From: Brevundimonas pondensis
GTDB lineage: Bacteria; Pseudomonadota; Alphaproteobacteria; Caulobacterales; Caulobacteraceae
Assembly: GCF_017487345.1 (NCBI RefSeq)
Contig: NZ_CP062006.1
Coordinates: 2,114,001 to 2,178,000, forward strand
DNA: 64,000 nt
Reading direction: 5' to 3'
Position numbers and translations under genes: made by a program. Every line of letters begins with the position of its first letter. The first letter of the stretch is position 1. The notes under the pieces were generated by a model. The model was not told the DNA's origin, did not search any database, and saw only the letters and a list, made by a program, of their open reading frames with translations. Positions 1 to 8,734 of this stretch are shown piece after piece.

Positions 1-624
1 ACGTTCGAAACGCAGTCGATCGTGCAGGCGGAAGGCCCGGTCACGCCAGAATTCGATCTGCTGAGGCACGACTCGCCAACCGGTCCAGCGATCCGGACGC
101 GACACCTCCTGCCCGTCAAAGCCCGCCGTCTTTTCGGCCACGCGCGCTTCCAGCGTCGCCCGGCTGTCCAGGGGTCGCGACTGGTCCGAGGCCCAGGCGC
201 CGATGCGGCTCTCGCGCGCCCGGCCGGCGAAATAGGCGTCGGCCTCGGCGGCGCTGACCTGTTCCACCACGCCGCGCACCCGAACCTGACGGCGAAGGCT
301 CTTCCAGTGGAACACCAGGGCCGCCGCCGGATGGGCCCAGAGCTGCTCGCCCTTGGCGCTTTCCTGATTGGAGAAGAAGGTGAAGCCGCGCGCATCCACA
401 TCCTTCAGCAGGACAATCCGCGCGTCCGGCACGCCCTCGGCGTCCAGAGTCGCCAGGGTCATGGCGTTGGCGTCGTTCGGCTCACCCGCCTTGGCCGCCT
501 CCAGCCACTCTGCGAACAGGCCATAGGGCTCGACTTGCTCGAACATGGTCTCGTCCGCATTGGCCGCCAGTTGCGCGGCGTAGTCCTGAACAGACGGGCT
601 GGGCGGGATCAGGGGCTGGGTCAT
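1..624 (-). CDS. pdxH: Pyridoxamine 5'-phosphate oxidase (3' end outside window)
   Basis: FMN-dependent cytosolic enzyme that oxidises pyridoxamine or pyridoxine 5'-phosphate to pyridoxal 5'-phosphate (PLP salvage and last synthesis step). The 208 visible codons run from an ATG at 624 to the window edge. They show the family order: a helical N-terminus, the segment [30 protein letters not shown], the FMN-binding stretch [15 protein letters not shown], and [18 protein letters not shown]. The C-terminal part ([11 protein letters not shown]) is just reached, so only a few residues should be missing. Identity follows from established family motifs. It is divergent from the gene starting at 768. 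Confidence 0.93.
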   Translation of the reverse strand, partial: MTQPLIPPSPSVQDYAAQLAANADETMFEQVEPYGLFAEWLEAAKAGEPNDANAMTLATLDAEGVPDARIVLLKDVDARGFTFFSNQESAKGEQLWAHPAAALVFHWKSLRRQVRVRGVVEQVSAAEADAYFAGRARESRIGAWASDQSRPLDSRATLEARVAEKTAGFDGQEVSRPDRWTGWRVVPQQIEFWRDRAFRLHDRLRFER

Positions 625-767
625 GGCCGATTCTCTACACCCGCATTTCCCCTACGTCATCAGCCGTAGACTAAGGTGCGACACCAAGCTTCACCATAAA
701 CTGAAATTCTCGTTTCAATCGACAAGGTTAACCCGGTCTTGACCATATCGGCGCGAGGCTGCCCTCC

Positions 768-1028
768 ATGTGCGCGGACGCCCTCACTCTCGACAAGGCC
801 CGATCCCTGCTGGGCCTGACCGGTCCGGTCGGCGCCGACGGCCTGGCCAGGGCCTTTCGCGCGGCGGTCAAGGCGGCTCGCCCCGACGCGCCCGGCGGCG
901 ACACCGAGACCTTCCGCCGCGTCATCGCCGCCTACCGCCTGCTGCAGGCCCAGACCCTGGCCCTGCCCGCGCCCGCCCACGCCAAGCCCTTCATCCAGCC
1001 GCCCGCCCCGCTCCGCTTCTGGGCCTGA
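768..1028 (+). CDS. Short J-domain-like protein with degenerate HPD motif
   Basis: 86-residue protein resembling the J domain of DnaJ/CbpA co-chaperones: a helix (LDKARSLLGL), a second helix (LARAFRAAVKAA), then RPDAPGGD where DnaJ has HPDK-GG, and a third helix (FRRVIAAYRLLQA). The HPD histidine that stimulates DnaK ATPase is replaced by arginine, so co-chaperone activity is doubtful. Five bases after its stop, in another frame, lies a gene resembling a DnaJ substrate-binding domain. The pair may be a split DnaJ-type protein or the result of an old frameshift. Function is inferred, not shown. Confidence 0.72.
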   Translation: MCADALTLDKARSLLGLTGPVGADGLARAFRAAVKAARPDAPGGDTETFRRVIAAYRLLQAQTLALPAPAHAKPFIQPPAPLRFWA

Positions 1029-1033
1029 CGCCG

Positions 1034-1495
1034 ATGCAGGCGATCAGCGGCGGCTGTGTCCGCGTGACCCTGGGCGCTCGCACCTTGCTGGTCCACGCCC
1101 CGCCCGGCGTGCGCACCGGAGACAGGATCCGACTGAAGCGCGCCGCATCCAACGGCGACGACCTTCTTCTGCCGGTGCTGATCCGCCCTGCCGACGGCCT
1201 GTCGGTTCTGGGCGGCGACCTGTTCATGACCTGGGCTGTGCCGCAGCGGATGATGGACGACGGTGGCCGCATCGAGATCATGACCCACGCGGGTCCGCGC
1301 TCGTCTTGGCTGGTCCCCGACATGGTCGAGCCGGTGCGTCTGCGGCTCAAGAGCCTGGGCCTGCCCGCGCGCGGCCAGCGCCCCGCCGGCGACCTGTTCG
1401 TCAAGCTGGAAGCCTCGGCCGACCTGCCCTCGGCGGCCGAAGATCTGCTGCTTCGCTTCACGCGGGTCTGGACGCCGGAGCGGATAGCGGCTTAA
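1034..1495 (+). CDS. DnaJ C-terminal-domain-like protein
   Basis: 153-residue protein whose first half (CVRVTLGARTLLVHAPPG, then VRTGDRIRLKRA) resembles the beta-barrel substrate-binding domain of DnaJ/CbpA, where a GVRTGDRIRL-type turn is common. The second half has a similar beta pattern (GGDLFMTWAVPQRMM, then GQRPAGDLFVKLE, the 'GDL.v' signature seen in DnaJ C-terminal repeats). There is no zinc-finger cysteine cluster. It starts at the ATG five bases after the J-like gene and ends ten bases before aroC, so the three are probably one transcript. The role as a co-chaperone half is inference. Confidence 0.7.
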   Translation: MQAISGGCVRVTLGARTLLVHAPPGVRTGDRIRLKRAASNGDDLLLPVLIRPADGLSVLGGDLFMTWAVPQRMMDDGGRIEIMTHAGPRSSWLVPDMVEPVRLRLKSLGLPARGQRPAGDLFVKLEASADLPSAAEDLLLRFTRVWTPERIAA

Positions 1496-1505
1496 GCCCT
1501 AGGGC

Positions 1506-2591
1506 ATGTCGCACAACACCTTCGGTCATCTGTTCCGCGTCACCACCTGGGGCGAAAGCCACGGCCCGGCCATCGGCTGCGTCGTCGACGGCTGCCCGCC
1601 GCTGATCCCCCTGACCGAGGCAGACATCCAGCCGCTGCTCGACCTTCGCAAGCCCGGCGGCAGCCGCTTCGTCACCCAGCGGCAGGAGGCCGATCAGGTC
1701 CGTATCCTGTCCGGCGTCTTCGACGACGGGAACGGCCCGGTCACCACCGGCACGCCGATCAGTCTGATGATCGAGAACACCGACCAACGCTCCAAGGATT
1801 ACGGCGAGATCGCCCGCGCCTTCCGCCCCGGTCACGCCGACTATGCCTATCAGTCCAAGTACGGCGTGCGCGACCACCGCGGCGGCGGGCGCTCCTCGGC
1901 CCGCGAAACGGCCAGCCGCGTCGCGGCGGGCGCCGTGGCGAGGAAGGTGCTGGGCGAGAACATCCGTATCCGCGCCGGCGTGGTCCAGCTGGGTCCGCAC
2001 CGCATCCCCGACGAAGCGATCGACTTCGACGCCGTCTATGACAACCCCCTGTTCGCCGCCTCGGCCGAGGTCGTGCCTACCTGGGAAGACTACCTGGACG
2101 GCGTGAGGAAGGCCGGCTCCTCCATCGGCGCCGTCGTGGCGCTGGAGGTCACGGGCGTCCCCGCCGGCTGGGGCGCGCCCCTCTACGCCAAGCTGGACGC
2201 CGAACTGGCCTCGGGCCTGATGTCCATCAATGCGGTCAAGGGCGTCGAGATCGGCGCGGGCTTCGGCGCCGCCGAACTGACGGGCGAGGACAACGCCGAT
2301 GAAATGCGTCTGGGCGACGACGGCCTGCCGGTCTTCCTGTCGAACAAGGCGGGCGGCGTCCTGGGCGGTATCTCGACCGGCCAGCCCATCACGGCCCGTG
2401 TGGCGTTCAAGCCCACCTCCTCCATCCTGACCCTGCGCCAGACCATCAACCGCGACGGCGCCGAGGTCGACCTGCGCACCAAGGGCCGCCACGACCCCTG
2501 CGTCGCCCTGCGCGGCGTCCCCGTCGTCGAGGCCATGGCGGCTATTGTCCTGGCCGACGCCATGCTGCGCCACCGGGCGCAGGTGGGCTGA
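1506..2591 (+). CDS. aroC: Chorismate synthase
   Basis: Last enzyme of the shikimate pathway: converts 5-enolpyruvylshikimate 3-phosphate to chorismate using reduced FMN. The 361-residue length is normal for the bacterial enzyme. Visible family signatures are the N-terminal [20 protein letters not shown], the arginine-rich [32 protein letters not shown], and the C-terminal [18 protein letters not shown]. It starts at ATG 1506, shortly after the DnaJ-like gene, and probably shares its transcript. Confidence 0.98.
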   Translation: MSHNTFGHLFRVTTWGESHGPAIGCVVDGCPPLIPLTEADIQPLLDLRKPGGSRFVTQRQEADQVRILSGVFDDGNGPVTTGTPISLMIENTDQRSKDYGEIARAFRPGHADYAYQSKYGVRDHRGGGRSSARETASRVAAGAVARKVLGENIRIRAGVVQLGPHRIPDEAIDFDAVYDNPLFAASAEVVPTWEDYLDGVRKAGSSIGAVVALEVTGVPAGWGAPLYAKLDAELASGLMSINAVKGVEIGAGFGAAELTGEDNADEMRLGDDGLPVFLSNKAGGVLGGISTGQPITARVAFKPTSSILTLRQTINRDGAEVDLRTKGRHDPCVALRGVPVVEAMAAIVLADAMLRHRAQVG

Positions 2592-2676
2592 GATCGATCT
2601 GATACTAGAACAGTTGCAAATAAGATTTGGCGATCCTATCTAGGTCTCAAGCATTCCTCGGATGGGAGACCGCATC

Positions 2677-3372
2677 ATGATCGACGTCAGACCTTTCAAC
2701 ACCCTCGGCGGCGCCAACCACGGCTGGCTGAACGCCAAGCATCACTTCTCGTTCGCCAACTACTATGATCCCAAGCGCATGGGCTGGGGCCGCCTGCGCG
2801 TCTGGAACGACGACGAGATCGGCGCCCGCTCGGGCTTCCCGCCCCACCCGCACGCCGACATGGAGATCATCACCTATGTCCGCACCGGCGCCATCACCCA
2901 CGAGGACTCGATGGGCAACAAGGGCCGTACCGGCGCGGGCGACGTTCAGGTGATGAGCGCGGGCACGGGCGTGCGTCACTCCGAGTTCAACCTCGAGAAC
3001 GAGACGACCACCCTGTTCCAGATTTGGATCGAGACGGACAAGCCGGGCGCCCCGCCGTCCTGGGGCCAGCGCGAGTTCCCCAAGAGCGACCGTTCGGGCA
3101 AGTTCACCGTCGTCGCCTCGGGCGATCCGGCGGACGAGGCCCTGTCGATCAACGCCGACGCCAGGATCCTGGCCGCGACGCTGAAGGCGGGCGAGAGCCT
3201 GACCTATGACCTGGCCGCCGGTCGTCGCGCCTATCTGGTCCCCGCCGTGGGCCGGGTGAACGTCAACGGAACCCCGCTGAACGCCCGCGACGGCGCCGGC
3301 ATCGTCGACGAGACCGTGATCACCATCACGGCCAGCGAAGACGCCGAACTGGTCATGGTCGATAGCATGTAA
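2677..3372 (+). CDS. Pirin family protein
   Basis: Bicupin of the pirin family (YhhW/YhaK type), cytosolic. Some members are quercetin 2,3-dioxygenases, others have no known substrate. The N-terminal MIDVRPFNTLG..NHGWLNAKHHFSF is characteristic. The metal-binding motif FPPHPHADMEIITYV carries the two histidines and glutamate of the first cupin, followed by the fourth ligand region GTGVRHSEFN. An in-frame ATG lies upstream at 2662, but the GGGAGA ribosome site at about 2664-2669 fits the ATG at 2677, which also gives the usual family N-terminus. The reaction here is unknown. Confidence 0.93.
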   Translation: MIDVRPFNTLGGANHGWLNAKHHFSFANYYDPKRMGWGRLRVWNDDEIGARSGFPPHPHADMEIITYVRTGAITHEDSMGNKGRTGAGDVQVMSAGTGVRHSEFNLENETTTLFQIWIETDKPGAPPSWGQREFPKSDRSGKFTVVASGDPADEALSINADARILAATLKAGESLTYDLAAGRRAYLVPAVGRVNVNGTPLNARDGAGIVDETVITITASEDAELVMVDSM

Positions 3373-3489
3373 CCCCTGCCCTCCCGGAAGGCGGCGCCCG
3401 CCGCCCTCCGGGACCCGGCGCAGGCCACGATCCCGCCGTCAGCATCTGTTCACTTCCGTCACGCAGAATAGTCGCCTCGGGAGATTCAC

Positions 3490-3762
3490 ATGACCAAGTC
3501 CTTCACGCGGGCGACCACCCTTCTGGCCATCGTCGGCGGTTCGTTGATGCTGCAGGCCTGCGTCGTGGGCGCCGTCGCAGGCGCAGGCGCGGCGGTTGTC
3601 GGCGGCACGGTCAAAGCCACCGGCGCGGTCGTCGGCGCGGGCTTCGACGCCGTCACCACCTCGGACGAGGAAACCAAGGCCAAACGCGAGCGCGAGCAGC
3701 GCGAATACGAACGCGAACAGCGCCGCTGCGAACAACGCCAGCGCCAGGGCAAGGACTGCTAG
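3490..3762 (+). CDS. Small lipoprotein with glycine-rich and charged regions
   Basis: 90-residue exported protein. The N-terminus has basic residues, a hydrophobic stretch (LLAIVGGSLML) and a lipobox-like LQAC, so Cys at about residue 22 is probably acylated. This is followed by a glycine/alanine/valine segment (VVGAVAGAGAAVVGG) like glycine-zipper envelope proteins, then a very charged Arg/Glu-rich helix (ERE, EYER, EQRRCEQRQ). A GGGAG ribosome site precedes the ATG. Function unknown. Confidence 0.75.
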   Translation: MTKSFTRATTLLAIVGGSLMLQACVVGAVAGAGAAVVGGTVKATGAVVGAGFDAVTTSDEETKAKREREQREYEREQRRCEQRQRQGKDC

Positions 3763-3843
3763 GGCCGCTCACACGCCAACCGGCCCTGTCGGACCGCGCC
3801 ACTATCGGCCTAGGGTGAGCCTCCCTCCCCTGATGAGCCCGCC

Positions 3844-4464
3844 ATGCAGATCGCCATCCTGACCCTCGACGGCTTCAACGAGCTGGACAGCTTCATTGCG
3901 GCGGGCATCCTGAACCGGATGAAGAGCCAGGGCTGGGCGGCCCACATCACCTGCCCCACGCCCGAGGCCACCTCCATGGCGGGGGTGACGATCCAGCGCC
4001 AGAAGCCGCTGGACTTCCTGACCGAGGCCGACGCCGTCCTCATCGGCAGCGGGATCAGGACCCGCGACTACGCCGCCGATCCCGCCTTCCTGTCACAGCT
4101 GAAGCTGGACCCGTCGCGCCAGCTGGTCGGCGCCCAGTGCTCGGGCACCCTGCTGCTGGCCAAGCTAAATCTGATCGGCGACCTGCCCGCCTGCACCGAC
4201 CTGACGACGAAGCCCTGGGTCATCGAGGCCGGCGTCAAAGTCGTCGACGCCCCCTTCATCGCCCACGGCAATGTCGCCACGGCCGGCGGCTGCCTCGCCT
4301 CCCAATACCTCGCCGCATGGATGATCGCCCGCCTGGCCACCGTCAAAGACGCTGAAGACGCCATCCATTACGTCGCCCCCGTTGGCGAGAAGGCCGAATA
4401 CGTCGCGCGGGCTATGGCGGCGGTGAGGCCGCATCTTGGGGACGGGAAGACGCTGGCGGCCTAG
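3844..4464 (+). CDS. DJ-1/PfpI family protein
   Basis: 206-residue protein of the DJ-1/PfpI (class I glutamine amidotransferase-like) superfamily. It opens with the typical strand and turn MQIAILTLDGFNELDSF, which supplies the conserved acidic residue of the active site. The nucleophile elbow is GAQCSGTLLLAKLNL, with the reactive cysteine at about residue 99. A later A-H-G-N motif could provide a histidine. Members range from isonitrile hydratases to glyoxalases and deglycases, and the sequence alone does not decide which. It stands alone, with no obvious operon partner. Confidence 0.88.
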   Translation: MQIAILTLDGFNELDSFIAAGILNRMKSQGWAAHITCPTPEATSMAGVTIQRQKPLDFLTEADAVLIGSGIRTRDYAADPAFLSQLKLDPSRQLVGAQCSGTLLLAKLNLIGDLPACTDLTTKPWVIEAGVKVVDAPFIAHGNVATAGGCLASQYLAAWMIARLATVKDAEDAIHYVAPVGEKAEYVARAMAAVRPHLGDGKTLAA

Positions 4465-4489
4465 GTCCGCTTTCGCGCCGTCGCGGACG

Positions 4490-4888
4490 TTACCTAGCGA
4501 CGGTCATGTGGAAACAGATTATTGCAGAGCCTTCTGCAAGGAAGGTCAGTTTCGGCTCAAGTCCATCGGTGGTTTCACCGAACGCGACCATGAAGCCGTC
4601 GTTGTAGCCTCGATAGTTCGCGATTACCCAGCCCCAACCTAGAGGCTTTGCTACAAAGCGGCTTAAAGACGCGACTTCCAACCAGTCACCTGGCTCAGAG
4701 ACTGCCGAAAGCTCAACGATGAGCTCATCAGTGTCATTCACCGAAAGAATGAGAGCGCGTTCGTCTAAGACGAAGGCGATCTGATCCCAAGCCAACGAGG
4801 CGTCGGATTGCCTTCGTTCGTTGCGGCCAATAACAGCCAACACGGTCTGGCCGTCAACAATATCCCAATCGAAGTTCAAAGTGGACAT
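4490..4888 (-). CDS. Hypothetical protein on a low-GC patch
   Basis: 132-residue acidic protein without signal peptide or membrane segment. The sequence alternates predicted beta strands (QTVLAVIGR, QIAFVLDERALILSV, DELIVELSAV) and carries VNDTDELIVE, a pattern I weakly associate with DUF6334-type proteins. The gene is clearly less GC-rich than its neighbours (near 50% against about 67%), which suggests recent acquisition. Translation looks genuine: no internal stops, ATG start at 4888 and ordinary amino-acid composition. No function can be assigned. Confidence 0.68.
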   Translation of the reverse strand: MSTLNFDWDIVDGQTVLAVIGRNERRQSDASLAWDQIAFVLDERALILSVNDTDELIVELSAVSEPGDWLEVASLSRFVAKPLGWGWVIANYRGYNDGFMVAFGETTDGLEPKLTFLAEGSAIICFHMTVAR

Positions 4889-4949
4889 CGCCGAAGTCTA
4901 ACCTGTCCAAAATCCGTTTCCTAGCCCTACCAGACACCCACACGCCCCC

Positions 4950-5585
4950 CTACCGAACCCCGATATACTTGTGCGTCTGGACGCTGAGCCGCCATTGCGG
5001 GTGGGTCAGGCAGTATTCGATGGCGGCGGCGGTGTTGGCGGCCTGGTCGGGGCCGTCCATGGGTTGCAGCCAGAAGCGTTCGAAATCGAGGCCCTCGAAC
5101 CGCTCGGGCATGGCCAGGGGCTGGGGGAAGACCAGCTTCAGTTCCTGACCCGAGGTCTGGACCACAGGCGCGTCGGCCTTGGGGCTGATGCAGATCCAGT
5201 CGATTCCTTCGGGCGCGACCATGGTGCCGTTTGACTCGATGGCGACCTCGAACCCGCGCGCGTGCAGGGCCTCGATCAGCGGCGCGTCCAGTTGCATCAG
5301 CGGCTCGCCCCCGGTGCAGACCACCAACTTGGGATCACCCTCGCGACCCCGCCACATCCCGGCGACATGGTCGGCCATCAGATCGGCGGTCTTGAACTTG
5401 CCCCCGCCGTCGCCGTTGGTCCCGACGAAATCCGTGTCGCAGAAGGTGCAGACGGCGGTGGCGCGATCCCGCTCCAGCCCGCTCCACAGGTTGCAGCCGG
5501 CGAAGCGCAGGAAGACGGCGGGCCGCCCGGCCTGACCACCCTCGCCCTGCACCGTCAAAAAGACTTCCTTGGCCGAATAGGTCAC
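4950..5585 (-). CDS. queE: 7-carboxy-7-deazaguanine synthase
   Basis: Radical SAM enzyme that contracts 6-carboxytetrahydropterin to 7-carboxy-7-deazaguanine in queuosine precursor synthesis. 211 residues. The start [16 protein letters not shown] (GTG at 5585) overlaps the queC stop. The iron-sulfur cluster motif is the QueE-specific C-X14-C-X2-C in the segment beginning AGCNLWSG and ending CTFCDTDF. Further motifs are [12 protein letters not shown] and the base-binding C-terminal part QTHKYIGVR. The overlap with queC implies translational coupling. Confidence 0.95.
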   Translation of the reverse strand: MTYSAKEVFLTVQGEGGQAGRPAVFLRFAGCNLWSGLERDRATAVCTFCDTDFVGTNGDGGGKFKTADLMADHVAGMWRGREGDPKLVVCTGGEPLMQLDAPLIEALHARGFEVAIESNGTMVAPEGIDWICISPKADAPVVQTSGQELKLVFPQPLAMPERFEGLDFERFWLQPMDGPDQAANTAAAIEYCLTHPQWRLSVQTHKYIGVR

Positions 5586-6301
5586 GCGCGCGCCGCCCAT
5601 TCGGCGTAGCCCGCCGCCCGCAGCTCGCAGGCCGGGCAGGTTCCGCAGCCATAGCCCCAGTCGTGGCGATGCGTCCGGTCGCCCAGATAGCAGGTGTGGC
5701 TGGCCTCCACGATCATCTCGACCAGCGCCCGCCCGCCGATCCGCTCGGCCAGAGCCCAGGTCTCGGCCTTGGTCAGGAACATCAGCGGCGTCTCGATCGG
5801 CGACGGCTTGGCCAGGCCCAGGGTCAGGGCGTGGCTCATCGCCTGGATCGTGTCGTTGCGGCAGTCGGGATAGCCGGAGAAGTCGGTCTCGCACATGCCG
5901 CCGACCAGGACCTCCAGCCCCCGCCGGTCGGCCAGGGCCGCCGCCGCCACCAGGAAGATCAGGTTGCGCCCCGGCACGAAGGTGTTGGGCAGGCCGCGCG
6001 CATCGGCCTCGATGGCCCGATCCGTGGTCATGGCCGTCTCGCCGATGGCCCCGAAGCCGGTCAGGTCGACCACATGATCCGGCCCCAGCCGGTCGGCCCA
6101 TTGCGGCAGGACATTCACCATCTGCTCGCGCACCGTCTGGCGCGCCTGCATCTCGACGGCATGACGCTGGCCGTAGTCGAAGCCGATGGTCTCGACCCGG
6201 TCGTACCGCTCCAGCGCCCAGGCCAGGCAGGTGGCGCTGTCCTGCCCACCTGAAAACAGGACAAGGGCAGAGGTTTCAGAGACTTGCGGCGTAACGCTCA
6301 T
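5582..6301 (-). CDS. queC: 7-cyano-7-deazaguanine synthase
   Basis: ATP-dependent enzyme that converts 7-carboxy-7-deazaguanine to preQ0. 239 residues, usual length. The N-terminal PP-loop is [18 protein letters not shown], followed by the tyrosine/arginine segment [12 protein letters not shown]. The zinc-binding cysteines are in the C-terminal [17 protein letters not shown] with a further cysteine in SHTCYLGD. It overlaps queE, and the queuosine genes queA and tgt lie about 9 kb away on the other strand. I found no preQ1 riboswitch in the 200 bases upstream. Confidence 0.96.
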   Translation of the reverse strand: MSVTPQVSETSALVLFSGGQDSATCLAWALERYDRVETIGFDYGQRHAVEMQARQTVREQMVNVLPQWADRLGPDHVVDLTGFGAIGETAMTTDRAIEADARGLPNTFVPGRNLIFLVAAAALADRRGLEVLVGGMCETDFSGYPDCRNDTIQAMSHALTLGLAKPSPIETPLMFLTKAETWALAERIGGRALVEMIVEASHTCYLGDRTHRHDWGYGCGTCPACELRAAGYAEWAARA

Positions 6302-6448
6302 GACGAACCTGCGGTCGGCCGACGGCCGCGCGCATCCAGAAAAGGTCGAAAGAAGAAGGGTCTGTCCCCCCTATACGCCAGACGGGCGACGGCGGCAAAG
6401 GAGGCCGCACGCCATCGGTGTCATCTACGTATTTTCCCGGGGGGCCTT

Positions 6449-6469
6449 TAACGCTTTCGCAAAGCGTTA
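6449..6469. repeat. Perfect 9-bp hairpin with 3-base loop
   Basis: The sequence TAACGCTTT-CGC-AAAGCGTTA forms a perfect inverted repeat in the intergenic region between divergent queC and the CBS/kinase-like gene. It may be an operator or an RNA hairpin in the 5' leader of the kinase-like gene. No T-run follows, so it is not a typical terminator. Confidence 0.6.
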
Positions 6470-6483
6470 GCGCCAAATGTAAA

Positions 6484-6498
6484 ACTCCATATTGGAGT
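6484..6498 (+). promoter_or_regulatory. Hairpin overlapping the ribosome-binding site of the kinase-like gene
   Basis: ACTCCA-TAT-TGGAGT is a perfect 6-bp inverted repeat. Its 3' arm contains GGAG (6494-6497), the only plausible Shine-Dalgarno site, ten bases before the ATG at 6508. If it folds in the mRNA it would hide the ribosome site, so translation may be controlled. Alternatively it is a DNA operator. The structure is seen directly and the role is inference. Confidence 0.55.
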
Positions 6499-6507
6499 GC
6501 CGGCCGT

Positions 6508-8124
6508 ATGCCGACGATCGAAGTGCTGACCGAGCGCGTAGAGCCGGTGACCGCCACTACCATGGCGGCCGAGGTCTTTGCGCGTTTCGAGCGCGAGCCG
6601 GACACCCTGGTCATCCCCGTCGTCGATGGCGAACGACCCATCGGCCTGATTGAACGCGGCGACTTCCTGATGAAGCTGGCCGGCCCGCTGGGACATAGCC
6701 TCTACGGCGCACGCGAAGTCACGCACGTGATGGACCCCGAACCGGCCGTGGTCGAAGCCGGCGTCCGCATAGACGCCTTTTCCAACATCATTCTGAAAAG
6801 CGGCCCCGGCGCCCTGATGCGCGGCTTCATCGTCACCCGCAACGGCGCCTATCGCGGCGTCGGCACCGCGGTGGCCCTGCTCCGCGCTGTGAACGACAGC
6901 CAGCAACAGCAAAATCACGACCTGGCCGAACAGGTGCGCGCCCTCAGCGACGCCAAGACCCAGGCCATCGCCGCCGCCCGCGCCAACAGCCGGTTCATGG
7001 GCTTGATGAACACCGAGCTGCGCACGCCTCTGAACGGCGTCATGGCGGTGGCTGAACTGCTACTGCGCCAGCCGCTGAACGACGCGGCCCTGGCTCATGT
7101 CCAGACCATCATCGACTCCTCCGATTCCGCTCTGGACACCTTGCAGGATGCTCTGGACCTGGCCCGGGCCGAGGCTGGCGAGTTGGAGCTGGCGGCCGCC
7201 CCTACCCCTCTGCGCGGCGTGATGGACCAGGTTCAGACCCTGTGGGCCCCGAGAGCCGCTCAGGACGGCGTCACCCTGATGGTCGGCTACGAGGGCGACA
7301 CCGAGCTGGCTGGCGTCCTGGACGGCCCTCGCCTGACCCAGGTGTTCAACAACCTGATCGGTCACGCCCTGAAGTTTGCTCGCAACGGCATGGTCGAGGC
7401 CAGCCTCAAGGCCCATGTCATTGGCGACCGCATTCGCCTTGAAGCCCGTGTTCGCGACGACGGCCCCGGCATCGACGCCAGCCGCCTGGATCAGATCTTC
7501 GATCATGCCGCCAACCTTGACGGCGGCGGTCTGGGCCTGTCGATCTGCCGCCACGTCATCGAGAAGATGGACGGACGTATCTGGGCCGAAAACAACGTCG
7601 GTCGCGGTGCCACTTTCGCCTTCGACCTGTCGGCGCCGCGCGCGGTCATCGAACAGGCAGAGCCGTCCAACGTCTCCAGCCTGGACGAACTGGACCTGCA
7701 GGCCAGACCGCACGTCCTGATCGCTGACGACAACGCTACCAATCGCGTCGTGGCCCAGGCCCTGTGCGAAATGTTCGGCTGCACCTCGGAAACCGTCGAG
7801 GACGGACAAGAAGCCGTTGAAGCCGTCAAGGCTCGACCGTTCGACCTCATCCTGATGGACATCAAGATGCCGCGCATGGACGGGGTCCAGGCGACCCTGG
7901 CCATTCGCGGCCTTTCCGACAACAGCCGCCACATCCCCATCGTGGCCCTGACCGCCAACGCCGACCCCGACGACGCCAAGCACTATCTGGCTGTCGGCAT
8001 GGCCGCCGTGGTTGAAAAGCCGATCAAGCCCGAACGGCTACGCATGGCCATGAACGCGGCTCTGACCGCCTCGACCGAGATGGGCGCCGAAAGCGCGCCG
8101 ACGGCCGAACGCCCCGCCGCCTGA
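6508..8124 (+). CDS. CBS-domain hybrid histidine kinase homologue lacking the phosphoacceptor His (probable pseudokinase) with intact receiver domain
   Basis: 538 residues, cytosolic, no membrane segment. Order: a CBS pair (about 1-130, with VVDGERPIGLIERGDFL and VTRNGAYRGVGT), a short coiled coil, a HisKA-like domain, a HATPase domain and a receiver domain (about 400-520). The H-box reads MNTELRTPLNG: Thr169 replaces the histidine normally seen in S/NHELRTPLNG. In the HATPase N-box NLIGHALKF, His286 replaces the usual asparagine, while the DDGPGI and GGGLGLSIC nucleotide motifs remain. The receiver is complete, with Asp451 in LILMDIKMP, LTAN and the EKPI lysine. So autophosphorylation is unlikely, though the receiver could accept phosphate from another protein. 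Start at 6508 is chosen by its SD. The CBS pair may sense adenine nucleotides. Confidence 0.88.
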   Translation: MPTIEVLTERVEPVTATTMAAEVFARFEREPDTLVIPVVDGERPIGLIERGDFLMKLAGPLGHSLYGAREVTHVMDPEPAVVEAGVRIDAFSNIILKSGPGALMRGFIVTRNGAYRGVGTAVALLRAVNDSQQQQNHDLAEQVRALSDAKTQAIAAARANSRFMGLMNTELRTPLNGVMAVAELLLRQPLNDAALAHVQTIIDSSDSALDTLQDALDLARAEAGELELAAAPTPLRGVMDQVQTLWAPRAAQDGVTLMVGYEGDTELAGVLDGPRLTQVFNNLIGHALKFARNGMVEASLKAHVIGDRIRLEARVRDDGPGIDASRLDQIFDHAANLDGGGLGLSICRHVIEKMDGRIWAENNVGRGATFAFDLSAPRAVIEQAEPSNVSSLDELDLQARPHVLIADDNATNRVVAQALCEMFGCTSETVEDGQEAVEAVKARPFDLILMDIKMPRMDGVQATLAIRGLSDNSRHIPIVALTANADPDDAKHYLAVGMAAVVEKPIKPERLRMAMNAALTASTEMGAESAPTAERPAA

Positions 8125-8190
8125 CCCATGTCTCGCGTCCCGATCGGGACGCCGCCCCTATGGACAGCCTCCTCGCTGCGCGCCACCAAA

Positions 8191-8225
8191 GGCGTCTGCG
8201 GCGAACGCAACGTCCCGCAGACGCC
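8191..8225. repeat. 11-bp inverted repeat before thioesterase gene
   Basis: GGCGTCTGCGG and CCGCAGACGCC pair perfectly around a 13-base loop, between the kinase-like gene and the PaaI gene. On the minus strand the stem is followed by TTTGG; on the plus strand there is no T-run. It may slow or end transcription from the kinase-like gene. Role uncertain. Confidence 0.5.
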
Positions 8226-8245
8226 CTCAAGCCAAGGACGTCTCA

Positions 8246-8734
8246 ATGACAGATCTGTTCCTCACCAATCTTCTGCCGCAACTCGCTTCGGGATCGGCGC
8301 ACACCCACACATTGGGCTTCCAGTACGAAGGGCTGGAGGGCGACCGCGTCCGCCTCAGGGTCCCCTATCGCGAGGACCTGGTCGGCGATCCTGAAACCGG
8401 CGTCCTGGCGGGCGGCCTGGTCACCACCCTGCTGGACCATGTCGGAGGTTTGGCCGTCTGGGTGGGGTTAAAGGCCTATCAACCGATCGCCACCCTGGAC
8501 CTTCGCGTCGACTATATGCGCGCCGCCATCCCCGGTCGGGATCTGATCGCTGAAGCGCGCTGCTATCGATTGACCCGCAGCATCGGCTTCGTGCGCGCCT
8601 GGGCCTTCGAGGATGATCCCGCAGATCCTGTCGCGGCTGCCCAATCCTCCTATGTCATCAGCGCCGAGGGCGACCATCGCGCCGGCGCCAACCTCCGCGC
8701 CCGATCCGGCGCCGTTCGGGGAGAATCCGCATGA
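8246..8734 (+). CDS. PaaI-type thioesterase (first of an overlapping pair)
   Basis: 162-residue hot-dog fold protein of the PaaI/YigI acyl-CoA thioesterase group. The hot-dog helix region ETGVLAGGLVTTLLDHVGGLAVW holds the conserved aspartate (D in LLDHVGG) used for thioester hydrolysis. The following strand TLDLRVDYMRAAIPG is the family signature. Its stop overlaps the start of a second thioesterase gene (ATGA), so the two are translationally coupled and may form a heteromeric hot-dog enzyme. Substrate unknown. Confidence 0.87.
   Translation: MTDLFLTNLLPQLASGSAHTHTLGFQYEGLEGDRVRLRVPYREDLVGDPETGVLAGGLVTTLLDHVGGLAVWVGLKAYQPIATLDLRVDYMRAAIPGRDLIAEARCYRLTRSIGFVRAWAFEDDPADPVAAAQSSYVISAEGDHRAGANLRARSGAVRGESA

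Noticed and set aside
6302..6507. preQ1 riboswitch before queC
   Set aside because: No preQ1-type pseudoknot or conserved loop sequence found on the minus strand; only the hairpins described.
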